Assembly: GCF_003515065.1 (NCBI RefSeq)
Contig: NZ_QXGH01000015.1
Location: 1-64,000 of the forward strand
DNA from: Nocardioides immobilis
GTDB lineage: Bacteria; Actinomycetota; Actinomycetes; Propionibacteriales; Nocardioidaceae
Direction of reading: 5' to 3'
Length of the DNA: 64,000 bases
The translations under genes and the position numbers were made by a program. The notes under the pieces are model-generated. The model ran no database searches. It was not told the origin of the DNA and saw nothing but the letters and a program-made list of their open reading frames with translations. Numbering within the stretch: the first letter of the stretch is position 1; the number at the start of each line of letters is the position of its first letter. Shown in pieces: positions 15,921-23,665 of the stretch.

Positions 15921-16691
15921 ATGTGTGGGCGCTACGCATCCAGCCGGAGCCCGGACGATCTCGCGGAGGAGTTCGAGGTCGTGGACCCGCGGCTCGACCA
16001 GCCGCTGCCGCCGGACTACAACGTGGCGCCGACGAAGGAGGTCTACGCCGTCCTCGACCGGGTGCCCAAGCCCGACGACGAGGAGGGGAGTACGACGAAC
16101 GGGGAGCCCGTGCGGCAGCTCCGGGTGCTGCGCTGGGGACTGGTGCCGTTCTGGGCCAAGGACCCCTCGATCGGCAGCCGGATGATCAACGCCCGGATGG
16201 AGACGGTCGCCGAGAAGCCGGCCTTCCGCCGGGCGTTCTCGAGCCGCCGCTGCCTGTTGCCGGCCGACGGCTACTTCGAGTGGTACGAGACTCGGCAGAA
16301 GGGGAAGTCGGGGAAGCCGTTGAAGCAACCGTTCTTCATCAAGCCGAAGGACGGGTCCGTCCTGGCGATGGCTGGCCTCTACGAGATCTGGAAGGACCCG
16401 ACGTGTGCCGACGACGACCCGGAGAAGTTCCGCTGGACGTGCACGGTGCTGACCACCGAGGCGACCGACGAGGTCGGCCGGATCCACGACCGGATGCCGC
16501 TCCTGGTCACCCCGGATCGTCGTACGGCCTGGCTCGACCCGCAGACCCCGAAGGACCAGCTGCCGGACCTGCTGTTGCCGGCCCAGCAGGGCGGCCTCGA
16601 GGCGTTCCCGGTGTCGACCGCGGTGGGCAACGTCCGCAACAACGGCCCGGAGCTGGTCGAGCCGATCCCGTTCGAGGAGAGCCTGCTGTGA
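15921..16691 (+). CDS. SOS response-associated peptidase (SRAP, YedK/HMCES)
   Basis: Covalently caps abasic sites in single-stranded DNA through Cys2. 256 residues. The MCGRYASS start must expose Cys2 after Met removal. The conserved NVAPT loop, RMINARMETVAEKPAFRRAF (Asn and Glu of the active site), GYFEWYE and IHDRMP (catalytic His) are all present, so the enzyme looks intact. The gene overlaps the next by 4 nt (GTGA). Cytosolic/nucleoid. In M. tuberculosis the homologue also sits near aroA. Confidence 0.93.
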   Translation: MCGRYASSRSPDDLAEEFEVVDPRLDQPLPPDYNVAPTKEVYAVLDRVPKPDDEEGSTTNGEPVRQLRVLRWGLVPFWAKDPSIGSRMINARMETVAEKPAFRRAFSSRRCLLPADGYFEWYETRQKGKSGKPLKQPFFIKPKDGSVLAMAGLYEIWKDPTCADDDPEKFRWTCTVLTTEATDEVGRIHDRMPLLVTPDRRTAWLDPQTPKDQLPDLLLPAQQGGLEAFPVSTAVGNVRNNGPELVEPIPFEESLL

Positions 16692-17353
16692 CGAAGAGCG
16701 AGGAGCGGATCATCGCGACTCCGGTCGGGGAGGGGCGCCTGCTCACCCGGCGCGCTCCGCGACCGATCGCGACCGTCCTGCTGAGCCACGGCGCGGGAGG
16801 CGGCATCGACGCGCGCGACCTGACCGCGCTGGCGACCCACCTCCCTCGCCAGGGAGTCAACGTGATGCTGTTCGAGCAGCCGTGGCGTCGCGCGGGCAGG
16901 AAGGTCGCGACCCCGCCGGCCACCCTCGACGTCGGGCTGCGGGCCGCGGTCGACGCCGTGCGGGTGCGCACGCCGATCATCCTCGGCGGTCGTTCCGCCG
17001 GTGCCCGGTCGGCCTGCCGCTCGGCCCAGGCGCTCGGCGCCGCCGGCTGCCTGGCGCTGTCGTTCCCGCTCCACCCGCCGGGCAAGCCCGAGAAGTCGCG
17101 GCTCGACGAGCTCGCCGGTGCCGGTGTGCCGACGCTCGTGATCCAGGGCGGCAACGATCCGTTCGGCCGGCCGGAGGAGTTCCCCGACCCGCTGCCGGCC
17201 CGGACCGACCTCGCCGTCATACCTGACGCCGACCACGGCCTCGCCGTACCCAAGCGGGCGTCGGTCAGCCAGCAGGACGCCATGGACATCGTGGTCGAGG
17301 CGGCGTTGGAGTGGGTGATCCGGGAGATCGTCGGGAATGGAGTCTCCCGCTGA
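16688..17353 (+). CDS. Alpha/beta hydrolase of the KANL3/Tex30 type
   Basis: 221 residues from GTG 16688, overlapping the SRAP stop by 4 nt. Visible catalytic triad: nucleophile Ser in GGRSAGAR, Asp in GGNDPFG, His in PDADHGLAVP. The oxyanion region LLSHGAGGG is also present. Small dienelactone hydrolase-like fold without a lid domain. Cytosolic esterase or hydrolase of unknown substrate. Coupling to the SRAP gene suggests common expression. The last 20 nt of the gene contain the SigR-type promoter of the next gene. Confidence 0.85.
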   Translation: MTKSEERIIATPVGEGRLLTRRAPRPIATVLLSHGAGGGIDARDLTALATHLPRQGVNVMLFEQPWRRAGRKVATPPATLDVGLRAAVDAVRVRTPIILGGRSAGARSACRSAQALGAAGCLALSFPLHPPGKPEKSRLDELAGAGVPTLVIQGGNDPFGRPEEFPDPLPARTDLAVIPDADHGLAVPKRASVSQQDAMDIVVEAALEWVIREIVGNGVSR

Positions 17354-17359
17354 CCGGTT
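17333..17359 (+). promoter_or_regulatory. SigR-type autoregulatory promoter (GGGAAT-N18-GTT)
   Basis: GGGAAT at 17333-17338, 18 nt, then GTT at 17357-17359. This matches the SigR/SigH consensus (GGAAT...GTT). It lies immediately before sigR, with the predicted +1 within a few bases of ATG 17369. Confidence 0.75.
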
Positions 17360-17420
17360 GCACCCAACATGAACGCGGTCCTCGAGCGCCCTCTCGACCT
17401 CAGTCGGGTGGAGACCCCCG

Positions 17421-17426
17421 TAGGCT
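17421..17426 (+). promoter_or_regulatory. Housekeeping leaderless -10 (TAGGCT) for the short SigR form
   Basis: TAGGCT, 8 nt, then ATG 17435, downstream of the SigR-type promoter. It would give a constitutive short product. Confidence 0.5.
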
Positions 17427-17434
17427 GGGGCCTG

Positions 17435-18088
17435 ATGACAGAGACCTCTGACCTCGACGTCACCGCGGGCAACGACAGCGACGCCCCCGGTGAGGTCGAC
17501 CTTGCCACCGAGACGCAGGCCGAGCGCGCCGCTCGCTTCGAGCGCGACGCCCTGCCCTACCTCGACCAGCTCTACTCAGCGGCGATGCGCATGACCCGCA
17601 ATCCCGCCGACGCCGAGGACCTCGTCCAGGAGACCTTCGCCAAGGCCTATTCGGCGTTCCACCAGTTCAAGCCCGGCACCAACCTCAAGGCCTGGTTGTA
17701 CCGGATCCTGACCAACACCTTCATCAACACGTACCGCAAGAAGCAGCGCCAGCCGCAGCAGTCCATGTCCGAGGACGTGGAGGACTGGCAGCTCGCGCGC
17801 GCCGAGTCGCACACCTCGAGCGGCCTCAAGTCCGCCGAGATGCAGGCGCTCGAGCACCTGCCCGACAGCCAGGTGAAGGACGCGCTGCAGCGACTCCCGG
17901 AGGAGTTCCGGCTGGCCGTCTACCTCGCTGACGTGGAGGGCTTCGCCTACAAGGAGATTGCCGAGATCATGGAAACGCCGATCGGGACGGTCATGTCCCG
18001 GCTCCACCGCGGCCGGCGACAGCTGCGGGACATGCTCTCCGACTACGTCCGCTCGGGCGGCGACGCACCGGTCCAGGGAGGCCGCTGA
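17435..18088 (+). CDS. sigR: ECF sigma factor SigR (SigH-like), thiol-oxidative stress
   Basis: 217 residues from ATG 17435; an in-frame ATG at 17369 adds 22 residues. Region 2 runs through [21 protein letters not shown] to [20 protein letters not shown]. Region 4 runs [26 protein letters not shown], then [15 protein letters not shown]. The wording is that of the SigR/SigH group, which directs thioredoxin, mycothiol and protein-quality-control genes after disulfide stress. The stop overlaps the rsrA start (TGATG). Two promoters, SigR-type and housekeeping, precede the two start codons. Confidence 0.94.
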   Translation: MTETSDLDVTAGNDSDAPGEVDLATETQAERAARFERDALPYLDQLYSAAMRMTRNPADAEDLVQETFAKAYSAFHQFKPGTNLKAWLYRILTNTFINTYRKKQRQPQQSMSEDVEDWQLARAESHTSSGLKSAEMQALEHLPDSQVKDALQRLPEEFRLAVYLADVEGFAYKEIAEIMETPIGTVMSRLHRGRRQLRDMLSDYVRSGGDAPVQGGR

Positions 18089-18363
18089 TGGCGCACATGC
18101 ACGGTGACGAGCCGACGAACGAGGAGTGTGCCGACTTCCTCGAGCGGATCATGCGACTGATCGACAACGAGCTCGAGGAGGGCGACTGCGTCGTCGTCCG
18201 CGCCCACATCGACACCTGCAACCCCTGCCTCGAGCGCTACGACCTCCAGCGCACGGTCAAGGCGATCGTCGCCCGGTCCTGCTCCGAGACCGCCCCGTCC
18301 GAGCTCCGCGACCGGGTGCGGGTCCAGATCCAGGAGATCCAGGTCCGGATCAGCGAGGGCTGA
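18088..18363 (+). CDS. rsrA: Redox-sensing zinc anti-sigma factor RsrA
   Basis: Binds and silences SigR in the reduced state; oxidation of zinc-bound cysteines releases SigR. 91 residues. The ZAS motif is complete: C14, C34, H40, C44, C47 (AHIDTCNPCLERY), equivalent to C11, C31, H37, C41, C44 of Streptomyces RsrA with a 3-residue shift. The short C-terminal tail is amphipathic. Start ATG overlaps the sigR stop by one base, so production is stoichiometrically coupled. Cytosolic. Confidence 0.95.
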   Translation: MAHMHGDEPTNEECADFLERIMRLIDNELEEGDCVVVRAHIDTCNPCLERYDLQRTVKAIVARSCSETAPSELRDRVRVQIQEIQVRISEG

Positions 18364-18370
18364 GGTCTTT

Positions 18371-18453
18371 CCGCGAATCCGGCCAAATCCGCCGCGAATC
18401 CGGCCATATCCGAGCCGAGACCGCGGTTTCGGCTCGGATTTCTCCGGATTCGC
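18371..18453. repeat. 21-bp repeat units (three) with a large imperfect hairpin, right side of nuclease gene 2
   Basis: Units 18371-18391 and 18392-18412 are tandem copies differing at one base. Unit 18435-18455 is an inverted copy. As RNA, GCGAATCCGG (18394-18403) pairs with CCGGATTCGC (18444-18453), and ATCCGAGCCGA (18408-18418) pairs with TCGGCTCGGAT (18429-18439), with a 4x4 internal loop. It may also end transcription between convergent rsrA and the nuclease gene, but it has no T-tract. Confidence 0.9.
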
Positions 18454-18457
18454 TGTG

Positions 18458-19399
18458 TCAGCCGCGAACGGCGCCGCGCTCCAGCTTCCTCAGCGGTGAG
18501 TACGACGGGGCGAGTGCGTCACGCAGTTCGCCAAGCCAACGGTCGAGCGACTCTCCGGTGAAGTCCCCCCTGCGGACGATGATGATCGTCCATCCGTTGT
18601 CCCGCAGCCATCGGCGGCGCTGGCGGTCGCGTTCCTTCTGGTCGGGGGTTCGCTCGTGGGCGTCGAACCCGTCGTACTCGACCACGATCCTCCGATGGGG
18701 ATATGCCAGATCGAGCCGGTACGTCGGAACACCGTTGATCTCGATCCAGAACTGAGGTTCGGGCGTCGGTAGGCCGGCGACGTGGATCTCGTAGCGCGTC
18801 CACGACTCCCTGGCGGACTCAGCGCGGCCGTCGACCAGCGGAACGAGCGCACGCAACTGCCTGACACCTCGGCGGCCCTTGAACCGCGGGAGTTCCGCCG
18901 TGAGCTGAGCAACGGTGACGCCGTGCGACCTTGCGAACGCATCGAGCGCTGCGACCGCCTCGCGTGGTTTGAGGAGGCAGCCGAGGTCCAGTGCGGTTCG
19001 CAGCGGAGTGGTGATGCGGACTCCCTCCAGCTCGGTGATGTCCCGAGGAGCGAGGTCGCGGTTGTGGCCGTCGATCCCGGAGCGGTGACTGGGTTCTGAT
19101 CCGGGGAGGACGCAGACGTCGATGCCAGGGGATTCGTCGAGCTCCGCCCAGGCGTAGGTGTCGATCCCGTACAGCCACGCCGCCGTACGACCAGTGATGA
19201 CGTGGCCGTTCGGGAGCAGCCGGGCAGCGAGCGCGGCTCGCATCTCGACAGTGTCGGTCACACCGTCCGGCACGTAGGCGCCGTGGAAGACACGCCGCAC
19301 CAGGCCGAGGCCGGTCAGCTGGTCGATGTCCTGGTGCGTGAGCCCGAGTCGAGGCAGGTCTGCGGCGATGAACGGATGCTGGGGTGGAGGTTTCGGCAC
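18458..19399 (-). CDS. AbiEi-like winged-helix protein with C-terminal DUF559 endonuclease domain (nuclease gene 2)
   Basis: 313 residues from GTG 19399. Winged-helix N-terminus: IAADLPRLGLTHQDIDQL, then RRVFHGAYVPDG. The middle is AbiEi-like (TPLRTALDLGCLLKPREAVA). The C-terminal DUF559/Vsr-like nuclease core is strong: FWIEINGVPTYRLDLAYP (Asp), then RIVVEYDGFDAH (ExD), then RRRWLRDNGWTIIIVRRGD. No neighbouring partner. Repeats made of the same 21-bp unit lie just past its stop and upstream of its start. Function unknown; relationship to Vsr or homing-type nucleases is inferred from the fold. Confidence 0.8.
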   Translation of the reverse strand: MPKPPPQHPFIAADLPRLGLTHQDIDQLTGLGLVRRVFHGAYVPDGVTDTVEMRAALAARLLPNGHVITGRTAAWLYGIDTYAWAELDESPGIDVCVLPGSEPSHRSGIDGHNRDLAPRDITELEGVRITTPLRTALDLGCLLKPREAVAALDAFARSHGVTVAQLTAELPRFKGRRGVRQLRALVPLVDGRAESARESWTRYEIHVAGLPTPEPQFWIEINGVPTYRLDLAYPHRRIVVEYDGFDAHERTPDQKERDRQRRRWLRDNGWTIIIVRRGDFTGESLDRWLGELRDALAPSYSPLRKLERGAVRG

Positions 19400-19449
19400 C
19401 GCTCGAGACTGCGCGCGTGCGCGGAATCTCGGACGGACCACCTCCCGCA

Positions 19450-19484
19450 CCTGTGGACGGCCTCGTCGGTGCGCGGCCTGTGGA
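19450..19484 (-). promoter_or_regulatory. Two TCCACAGG(C) motifs upstream of nuclease gene 2
   Basis: Minus-strand TCCACAGGC at 19484-19476 and GTCCACAGG at 19458-19450, both 50-85 nt before the GTG at 19399. The same motif precedes nuclease gene 1 and the HNH gene. Confidence 0.45.
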
Positions 19485-19516
19485 CGACAAGTGGCCCGTG
19501 CTCTACCGACTCGGCG

Positions 19517-19558
19517 CGGATATGCCCGGATTCGGCGGGGATTTCTCCCGATTCGCGT
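19517..19558. repeat. 21-bp repeat units (two), left side of nuclease gene 2
   Basis: Units 19517-19537 and 19538-19558 match the 21-bp unit found at 18371-18455 at about 18 of 21 positions (common core GGATWT..CC.GATTCG). With that block they bracket nuclease gene 2. Confidence 0.85.
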
Positions 19559-19576
19559 GTCTGGGATGATCCCGGC

Positions 19577-20416
19577 ATGACGAAGACCGTGCTGATCACC
19601 GGTTGTTCCTCCGGCATCGGCGAGGCGACCGCCGCGCGGCTCGTCCGCCGTGGCTGGGAGGTCTACGCGACCGCGCGCCGCCCCGAGACCCTGTCCGCCC
19701 TCGCCGACGCCGGCTGCACCACGCTCGCCCTCGACGTGACCGACGAGGACTCGATGAGCACGGCCGTGACCGCCGTGCTCGATGGCTCCGGCCGGATCGA
19801 CGCCCTGGTCAACAACGCCGGCTACTCCCAGTCCGGTGCGCTGGAGTCCGTCGACGTCGACGACGTCCGCCGGCAGTTCGAGACCAACGTTTTCGGTCTG
19901 CTCCGGCTGACTCAGCTGGTGCTGCCGAGCATGCGGGAGCAGCGGTCCGGCCGGATCGTCAACATCGGGTCGATGGGCGGCAAGCTCACGTTCCCGGGCG
20001 GCGGCGCCTACCACGCGAGCAAGTACGCCGTCGAGGCGCTCTCCGACGCGCTGCGGTTCGAGGTCGCCGGCTTCGGCATCCAGGTCGTCCTGGTCGAGCC
20101 CGGGCTGATCACGACCAATTTTGACGCCGCAGTCGCCGCCGGCATGTCTGAGTACGTGGGGGGCGAGGGACCGTACGCCGCCTTCAACGAGGCCGTCATG
20201 AAGTCCACCTCCGAGGCGTACGACGGCCCGATGGCCAAGTTCGGCGGCCCGCCCGAGGTGGTGGCCAAGACCATCGAGAAGGCCCTCACCAAGACGAACC
20301 CGCGGGCGCGCTACCTGGTCACCCCGTCGGCGTACGGCGCGATCATCGGCCGCCGGGTGATGCCGGACCGGGCGTGGGACCTCGCGATGAAGTCACAGTT
20401 CCCCCAGCCGAAGTAG
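19577..20416 (+). CDS. Short-chain dehydrogenase/reductase (classical SDR)
   Basis: 279 residues from ATG 19577. Rossmann motif TGCSSGIGEATA (residues 8-19), NNAGYSQSG, catalytic Ser in NIGSMGGK, and YHASKYAVEAL (Tyr and Lys). The RRPET after the second strand suggests an NADP preference. Substrate-binding half resembles oxidoreductases of the 17-beta-HSD-like group, but the substrate is not readable. Cytosolic. GATGAT 6 nt before the ATG may be a leaderless -10. It ends before a shared bidirectional terminator. Confidence 0.92.
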   Translation: MTKTVLITGCSSGIGEATAARLVRRGWEVYATARRPETLSALADAGCTTLALDVTDEDSMSTAVTAVLDGSGRIDALVNNAGYSQSGALESVDVDDVRRQFETNVFGLLRLTQLVLPSMREQRSGRIVNIGSMGGKLTFPGGGAYHASKYAVEALSDALRFEVAGFGIQVVLVEPGLITTNFDAAVAAGMSEYVGGEGPYAAFNEAVMKSTSEAYDGPMAKFGGPPEVVAKTIEKALTKTNPRARYLVTPSAYGAIIGRRVMPDRAWDLAMKSQFPQPK

Positions 20417-20430
20417 GCCGGGAACGACGA

Positions 20431-20460
20431 AGCCCCCGTGACCGCGAAGGTCCGGGGGCT
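20431..20460. terminator. Bidirectional terminator between SDR and bL37 genes
   Basis: AGCCCCCG (20431-20438) pairs with CGGGGGCT (20453-20460), and inner GACC/GGTC extends the stem. It serves the two convergent genes. Confidence 0.75.
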
Positions 20461-20477
20461 CAGTCTCGTTCGCGCAA

Positions 20478-20552
20478 TTACGCGTTGGGGCGCTTGCCGT
20501 GGTTCGCGCCCTTCTTGCGGCGTGCGCGGCGCTTGCGGCCGGTCTTGCCCAT
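20478..20552 (-). CDS. Ribosomal protein bL37 (24 residues)
   Basis: A 24-residue, extremely basic peptide. It starts MGKTGRKRRARRKKGAN and ends HGKRPNA, and is preceded by a perfect AGGAGG at 20561-20556. The HGKRPNA tail matches the actinobacterial 50S protein bL37 first seen in mycobacterial ribosome structures. It packs into 23S rRNA near the peptidyl-transferase side. Its own Shine-Dalgarno and terminator mark it as a real gene despite its size. Easily missed by gene callers. Confidence 0.85.
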   Translation of the reverse strand: MGKTGRKRRARRKKGANHGKRPNA

Positions 20553-20599
20553 GGTTCCTCCTGGAGTCGGATAACGCCCCAGTCTCTCAGTCCAGCCGT

Positions 20600-20995
20600 T
20601 CAGCCCGAAATCCGGGCCAGGAAGCGGTCGGCGTCGACGACCACCCGGGTGATCTCGCCACTGCCCACCAGCGCGCCCGGACCTTCAGGCCCGAGGTTGC
20701 GCGCGGCGACCGAGAACCGGCGGAGCCGGCCGTCGACGTACGCCAGCCGGGCCGTCACCTCGACCTGCTGGCCGACCGTGCTCGGCGCGAGGTGCTCGAG
20801 CTGGATCCGGGTGCCGACGCTGGTCTCGCCGGGCCCGAGCAGCGGGTCGAGCGCCGCGCAGGTCGCGGCCTCGCACCACGCGAGCAGCCGCGGCGTGCCG
20901 AGCACGGGCAGGCTGCCGGACCCGACCGCGGCCGCCGTGTCGTCGCCGGTGACGGTGAAGGGGATCGCGGCCTCGGCCGACGGCACCTGCGTCAT
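20600..20995 (-). CDS. FlK-like hotdog-fold thioesterase family protein
   Basis: 131 residues. The hotdog helix GTPRLLAWCEAATCAAL carries the Glu typical of FlK (fluoroacetyl-CoA thioesterase)-like proteins. It is followed by SVGTRIQLEHLAPSTVGQQV, with the conserved His, and a closing beta-sheet (RRFSVAARN). Likely cytosolic acyl-CoA thioesterase or small acyl-thioester binding protein; the substrate is not predictable. Its stop is 47 nt past the bL37 start region and its ATG is 10 nt after the ThDP-enzyme stop, so it is probably cotranscribed with that gene. Confidence 0.8.
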   Translation of the reverse strand: MTQVPSAEAAIPFTVTGDDTAAAVGSGSLPVLGTPRLLAWCEAATCAALDPLLGPGETSVGTRIQLEHLAPSTVGQQVEVTARLAYVDGRLRRFSVAARNLGPEGPGALVGSGEITRVVVDADRFLARISG

Positions 20996-21005
20996 CGCTC
21001 CGTCC

Positions 21006-22682
21006 TCAGATGCCGAGCGTGTTGCGCGGGTAGGCCGCGTTGACGTCGGTGATCACGTTGACGAGGTACGGCGCGCCTGCGGCGAACGCCCGGTCCAGCG
21101 CAGGGCCGATCTGCTTGGGGTCAGTGACAGTCTCGCCGGCGCCGCCGAGCGCCGAGACGACGCTGTCGTAGGCGGTCCGGGGAGCAAGGTCGGCCACGAC
21201 GTCGTAGCCGTAGAGCATCTGCATCGGGCCCTTCTCCAGGCCCCAGGCCGAGTTGTTGCCCATGACCATGACGACCGGCAGGTTGTGCCGGACGAGAGTG
21301 TCGACGTCCATCAGCGAGAACCCGGCGGCGCCGTCGCCGAGGAGCAGCACCACCTGCGACGACGGGCGGGCGATCCGCGCGCCGATGGCGGCGCCGAGTC
21401 CTGCGCCGAGGCAGCCGTAAGGCCCGGGGTCGAGCCAGCAGCCGGGCCGCTTCGGCTCGACGAACTTGCCCGCGAACGACACGAAGTCACCGCCGTCGCC
21501 AATCACGACCGCGTCGTCGGCGAGCCGCGGGACCAGCTCGCCGTAGATCCGCGCGGGGTGCACGGGGTCGGCCTCGGCCTGCAGCAGCTCGGCGTCGCGG
21601 GCGTTCGTCGCCGCGACCGTGTCGCGGAGGCCCGAGACCCAGCCGGACAGGTCCGGCCGTGCGCCAGGGTCGAGCGCCTTCTGCAGGCCGTCGAAGACCG
21701 CGGTCAGGTCGCCGCTCACCGATGCCGCGAGCGCGGCGTGGGTGGCGACCTGGTCCGGGGAGTCGGCGATGTGCACGACCTGCGCCGGCTCCCCACCGTC
21801 CTTGCCGCCGAACACCCCGAAGCCGAGACGGAAGTCCAGCGGGGTGCCGACCACGACCACCAGGTCGGCGCCGCCGATGGCGGCGCCCCGCGCCTTCGTC
21901 ACCAGCAGCGGGTGACCGCCGGGGATCACGCCGCGTCCCATCCCGTTGGTGATCGCCGGGACGCCGATCGCCTCGACGAACCGCAGCGCGGCCTCCTCGG
22001 CGCCGTCGGCCCAGACGTCGGTGCCGAGGATGAGCAGCGGGTGCACGGCCCCCGCGATCAGCCCGGCGATCCGGTCGATCGCGTCGCTGTCGGGCTCGGC
22101 ACCGCGGCCGGCGTCGGCGCCGACGGTCGGCACCAGCCCGGTGCCGACGTTGAAGAACTCGTCGAGGGGCACGTCGACGTACGTCGGTCCGCGGTGGGAG
22201 GACCGCGCCGCCGTGAACGCGTCGTGGAAGCCGGCGGCGACGTCGTTCGCCGTCATCAGCGTGGCCGCGTGCTTGGTCACCGGCCCGACGATCGGCAGGT
22301 GGTCGATCTCCTGCAGTGCGCCGGACCCCCAGCGGTTGTTCGGCGCTCGTCCGCCGACCACGACCATCGGCGAGCCGGAGAACCGGGCCTGCGCCATCGC
22401 GCTCACGCCGTTGGTGACCCCGGGGCCGGCGGTCAGCACGGCGAGACCGGGCACCCGCGTGAGCTTGCCGGTGGCCTCGGCCGCGAAAGCCGCCGTCTGC
22501 TCGTGGCGGACGTCGACCAGCCGCATCGGCCGCCCCTCCTCGGTGGCCTTCACCGCGCCGTCGTACATCGGGAAGACGTGGGCGCCCGACAGCGTGAACA
22601 TCGTGTCGACGCCGTGTGCCTGGGCCACGGCGACGGCGAGTTGTCCGGCGTGGCCGGCGAGTTCTGCGTGGTCAGGGGTCAT
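21006..22682 (-). CDS. Thiamine diphosphate enzyme, acetolactate synthase-like (IlvG type)
   Basis: 558 residues from ATG 22682. The ThDP-activating Glu is in RHEQTAAFAAEA, followed by LTAGPGVTNGVSAMA. The ThDP/Mg motif runs GDGAAGFSLMDVDTL to NNSAW. The N-terminal FTLSGAHVFPMYDG wording is very close to mycobacterial IlvG (Rv1820), annotated as acetolactate synthase but never tied firmly to branched-chain synthesis. Decarboxylase or 2-hydroxyacyl-CoA lyase activity is an alternative. Cytosolic. Leaderless promoter. It is followed by a thioesterase gene, hinting at acyl-CoA chemistry. Confidence 0.85.
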   Translation of the reverse strand: MTPDHAELAGHAGQLAVAVAQAHGVDTMFTLSGAHVFPMYDGAVKATEEGRPMRLVDVRHEQTAAFAAEATGKLTRVPGLAVLTAGPGVTNGVSAMAQARFSGSPMVVVGGRAPNNRWGSGALQEIDHLPIVGPVTKHAATLMTANDVAAGFHDAFTAARSSHRGPTYVDVPLDEFFNVGTGLVPTVGADAGRGAEPDSDAIDRIAGLIAGAVHPLLILGTDVWADGAEEAALRFVEAIGVPAITNGMGRGVIPGGHPLLVTKARGAAIGGADLVVVVGTPLDFRLGFGVFGGKDGGEPAQVVHIADSPDQVATHAALAASVSGDLTAVFDGLQKALDPGARPDLSGWVSGLRDTVAATNARDAELLQAEADPVHPARIYGELVPRLADDAVVIGDGGDFVSFAGKFVEPKRPGCWLDPGPYGCLGAGLGAAIGARIARPSSQVVLLLGDGAAGFSLMDVDTLVRHNLPVVMVMGNNSAWGLEKGPMQMLYGYDVVADLAPRTAYDSVVSALGGAGETVTDPKQIGPALDRAFAAGAPYLVNVITDVNAAYPRNTLGI

Positions 22683-22689
22683 GACGGGC

Positions 22690-22695
22690 AACCTA
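22690..22695 (-). promoter_or_regulatory. Leaderless -10 (TAGGTT) for the ThDP enzyme
   Basis: Minus-strand TAGGTT, 7 nt, then ATG 22682; excludes the extension to 22709. Confidence 0.6.
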
Positions 22696-22705
22696 CCGAG
22701 CGCCG

Positions 22706-23584
22706 TCAATCAGCGGCAGGAGGTCCGGCGCGGTGGTGGGTGGGTCCGAGGTAGGCCGGGTGCGCGTGCCGCAGGTGCTCCACGAGCAGCAGGACCAGGT
22801 CGGTGCGGCGGGGCGGAGCCGTCGGGCCGAGCGCGAGCTGGAGGTAGAGGGCGCGCAGGAACGCCGCGGCGTTGCCGGTCTGCAGGTAGACGTCGGCGCC
22901 CTCCGGGCCGCTGCGGCGAAGCCGGGCCGCGTCGGCGATCCGCTCGAGCCAGGAGTCGACCAGCTCGTTGGGGACCAGGCCGCGTCGCAGCACCTCGATC
23001 GTGGCCATCGCCAGCCGGTCCACCTCGCCGGAGTACCAGACCGCGTTCGGCGTCCGGGTCACCCGGTCGCCGATCACGTCGAGGACGACCAGGAGCTCGC
23101 CCGGGCCGCAGTGCGGTGAGCGGGCGAGTACGCCGAACGCGTCGGCACCGTGGGCGATCGCGTGCGCCCAGCCCTTGCCCTGGACGTAGCCGCGCTCGTC
23201 ACGCTCGGCGAGGAACCAGGTCGCGAGCCGATCACCCCACTCGTGGACCTTCGCGCGGGTCACGCGCGGCCGGCGCGAGTCCCGATCGATCACCTCGGCG
23301 ACGACGAGTGCCGAGAAGCTGCGCCGGAACACACTGTCAGTACCCCGCTCGCCGATGCCGGTGAGCAAGCCGGTCGCGATCCCGTCACCCAGACCGGGCA
23401 GCAGGTCGTCGTAGACGCCGCGCTCGATCCACGTGCAGAACACCGCGAGGGCGAGCTCCCTGAGCTCGGACTCGGGGGTGCCGAGGAGCTCGGTCAGCTC
23501 GGCAGTGAGGTCGGACAGCCGACGGTCGGCGGGCACTCTGAAGTCGGCTGCAGACACGTGTCGCCAGTCGACAATGGGGGGCAT
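22706..23584 (-). CDS. DUF2785 family protein
   Basis: 292 residues from ATG 23584 (ATG 23593 is possible; AGGA is spaced better for 23584). Features of the family: SELRELALAVFCTWIERGVY, SFSALVVAEVIDRD, GYVQGKGWAHAIAHGADAFG and GEVDRLAMATIEVLRRGL. The protein is an all-helical, soluble array. The conserved HAIAHGAD and GKGWAH residues could line a pocket, but no catalytic activity is known. The 3' end abuts the promoter of the ThDP gene. Divergent from pdtaS. Confidence 0.8.
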   Translation of the reverse strand: MPPIVDWRHVSAADFRVPADRRLSDLTAELTELLGTPESELRELALAVFCTWIERGVYDDLLPGLGDGIATGLLTGIGERGTDSVFRRSFSALVVAEVIDRDSRRPRVTRAKVHEWGDRLATWFLAERDERGYVQGKGWAHAIAHGADAFGVLARSPHCGPGELLVVLDVIGDRVTRTPNAVWYSGEVDRLAMATIEVLRRGLVPNELVDSWLERIADAARLRRSGPEGADVYLQTGNAAAFLRALYLQLALGPTAPPRRTDLVLLLVEHLRHAHPAYLGPTHHRAGPPAAD

Positions 23585-23653
23585 AACGCACATCCTGCCA
23601 AACCGGTCGCAGTGGTCTGGACCGGGGCTGATGTCGACGACGGGCGCAACGGC

Positions 23654-23659
23654 TAGCGT
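23654..23659 (+). promoter_or_regulatory. Leaderless -10 (TAGCGT) for pdtaS
   Basis: TAGCGT, 6 nt, then GTG 23666. Confidence 0.55.
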
Positions 23660-23665
23660 GAGCCC

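Noticed and set aside
18394..18453. Large hairpin after rsrA as a simple terminator
   Set aside because: Its units recur beyond the next gene and it lacks a T-tract, so it is treated first as a repeat; termination is possible as a side effect.
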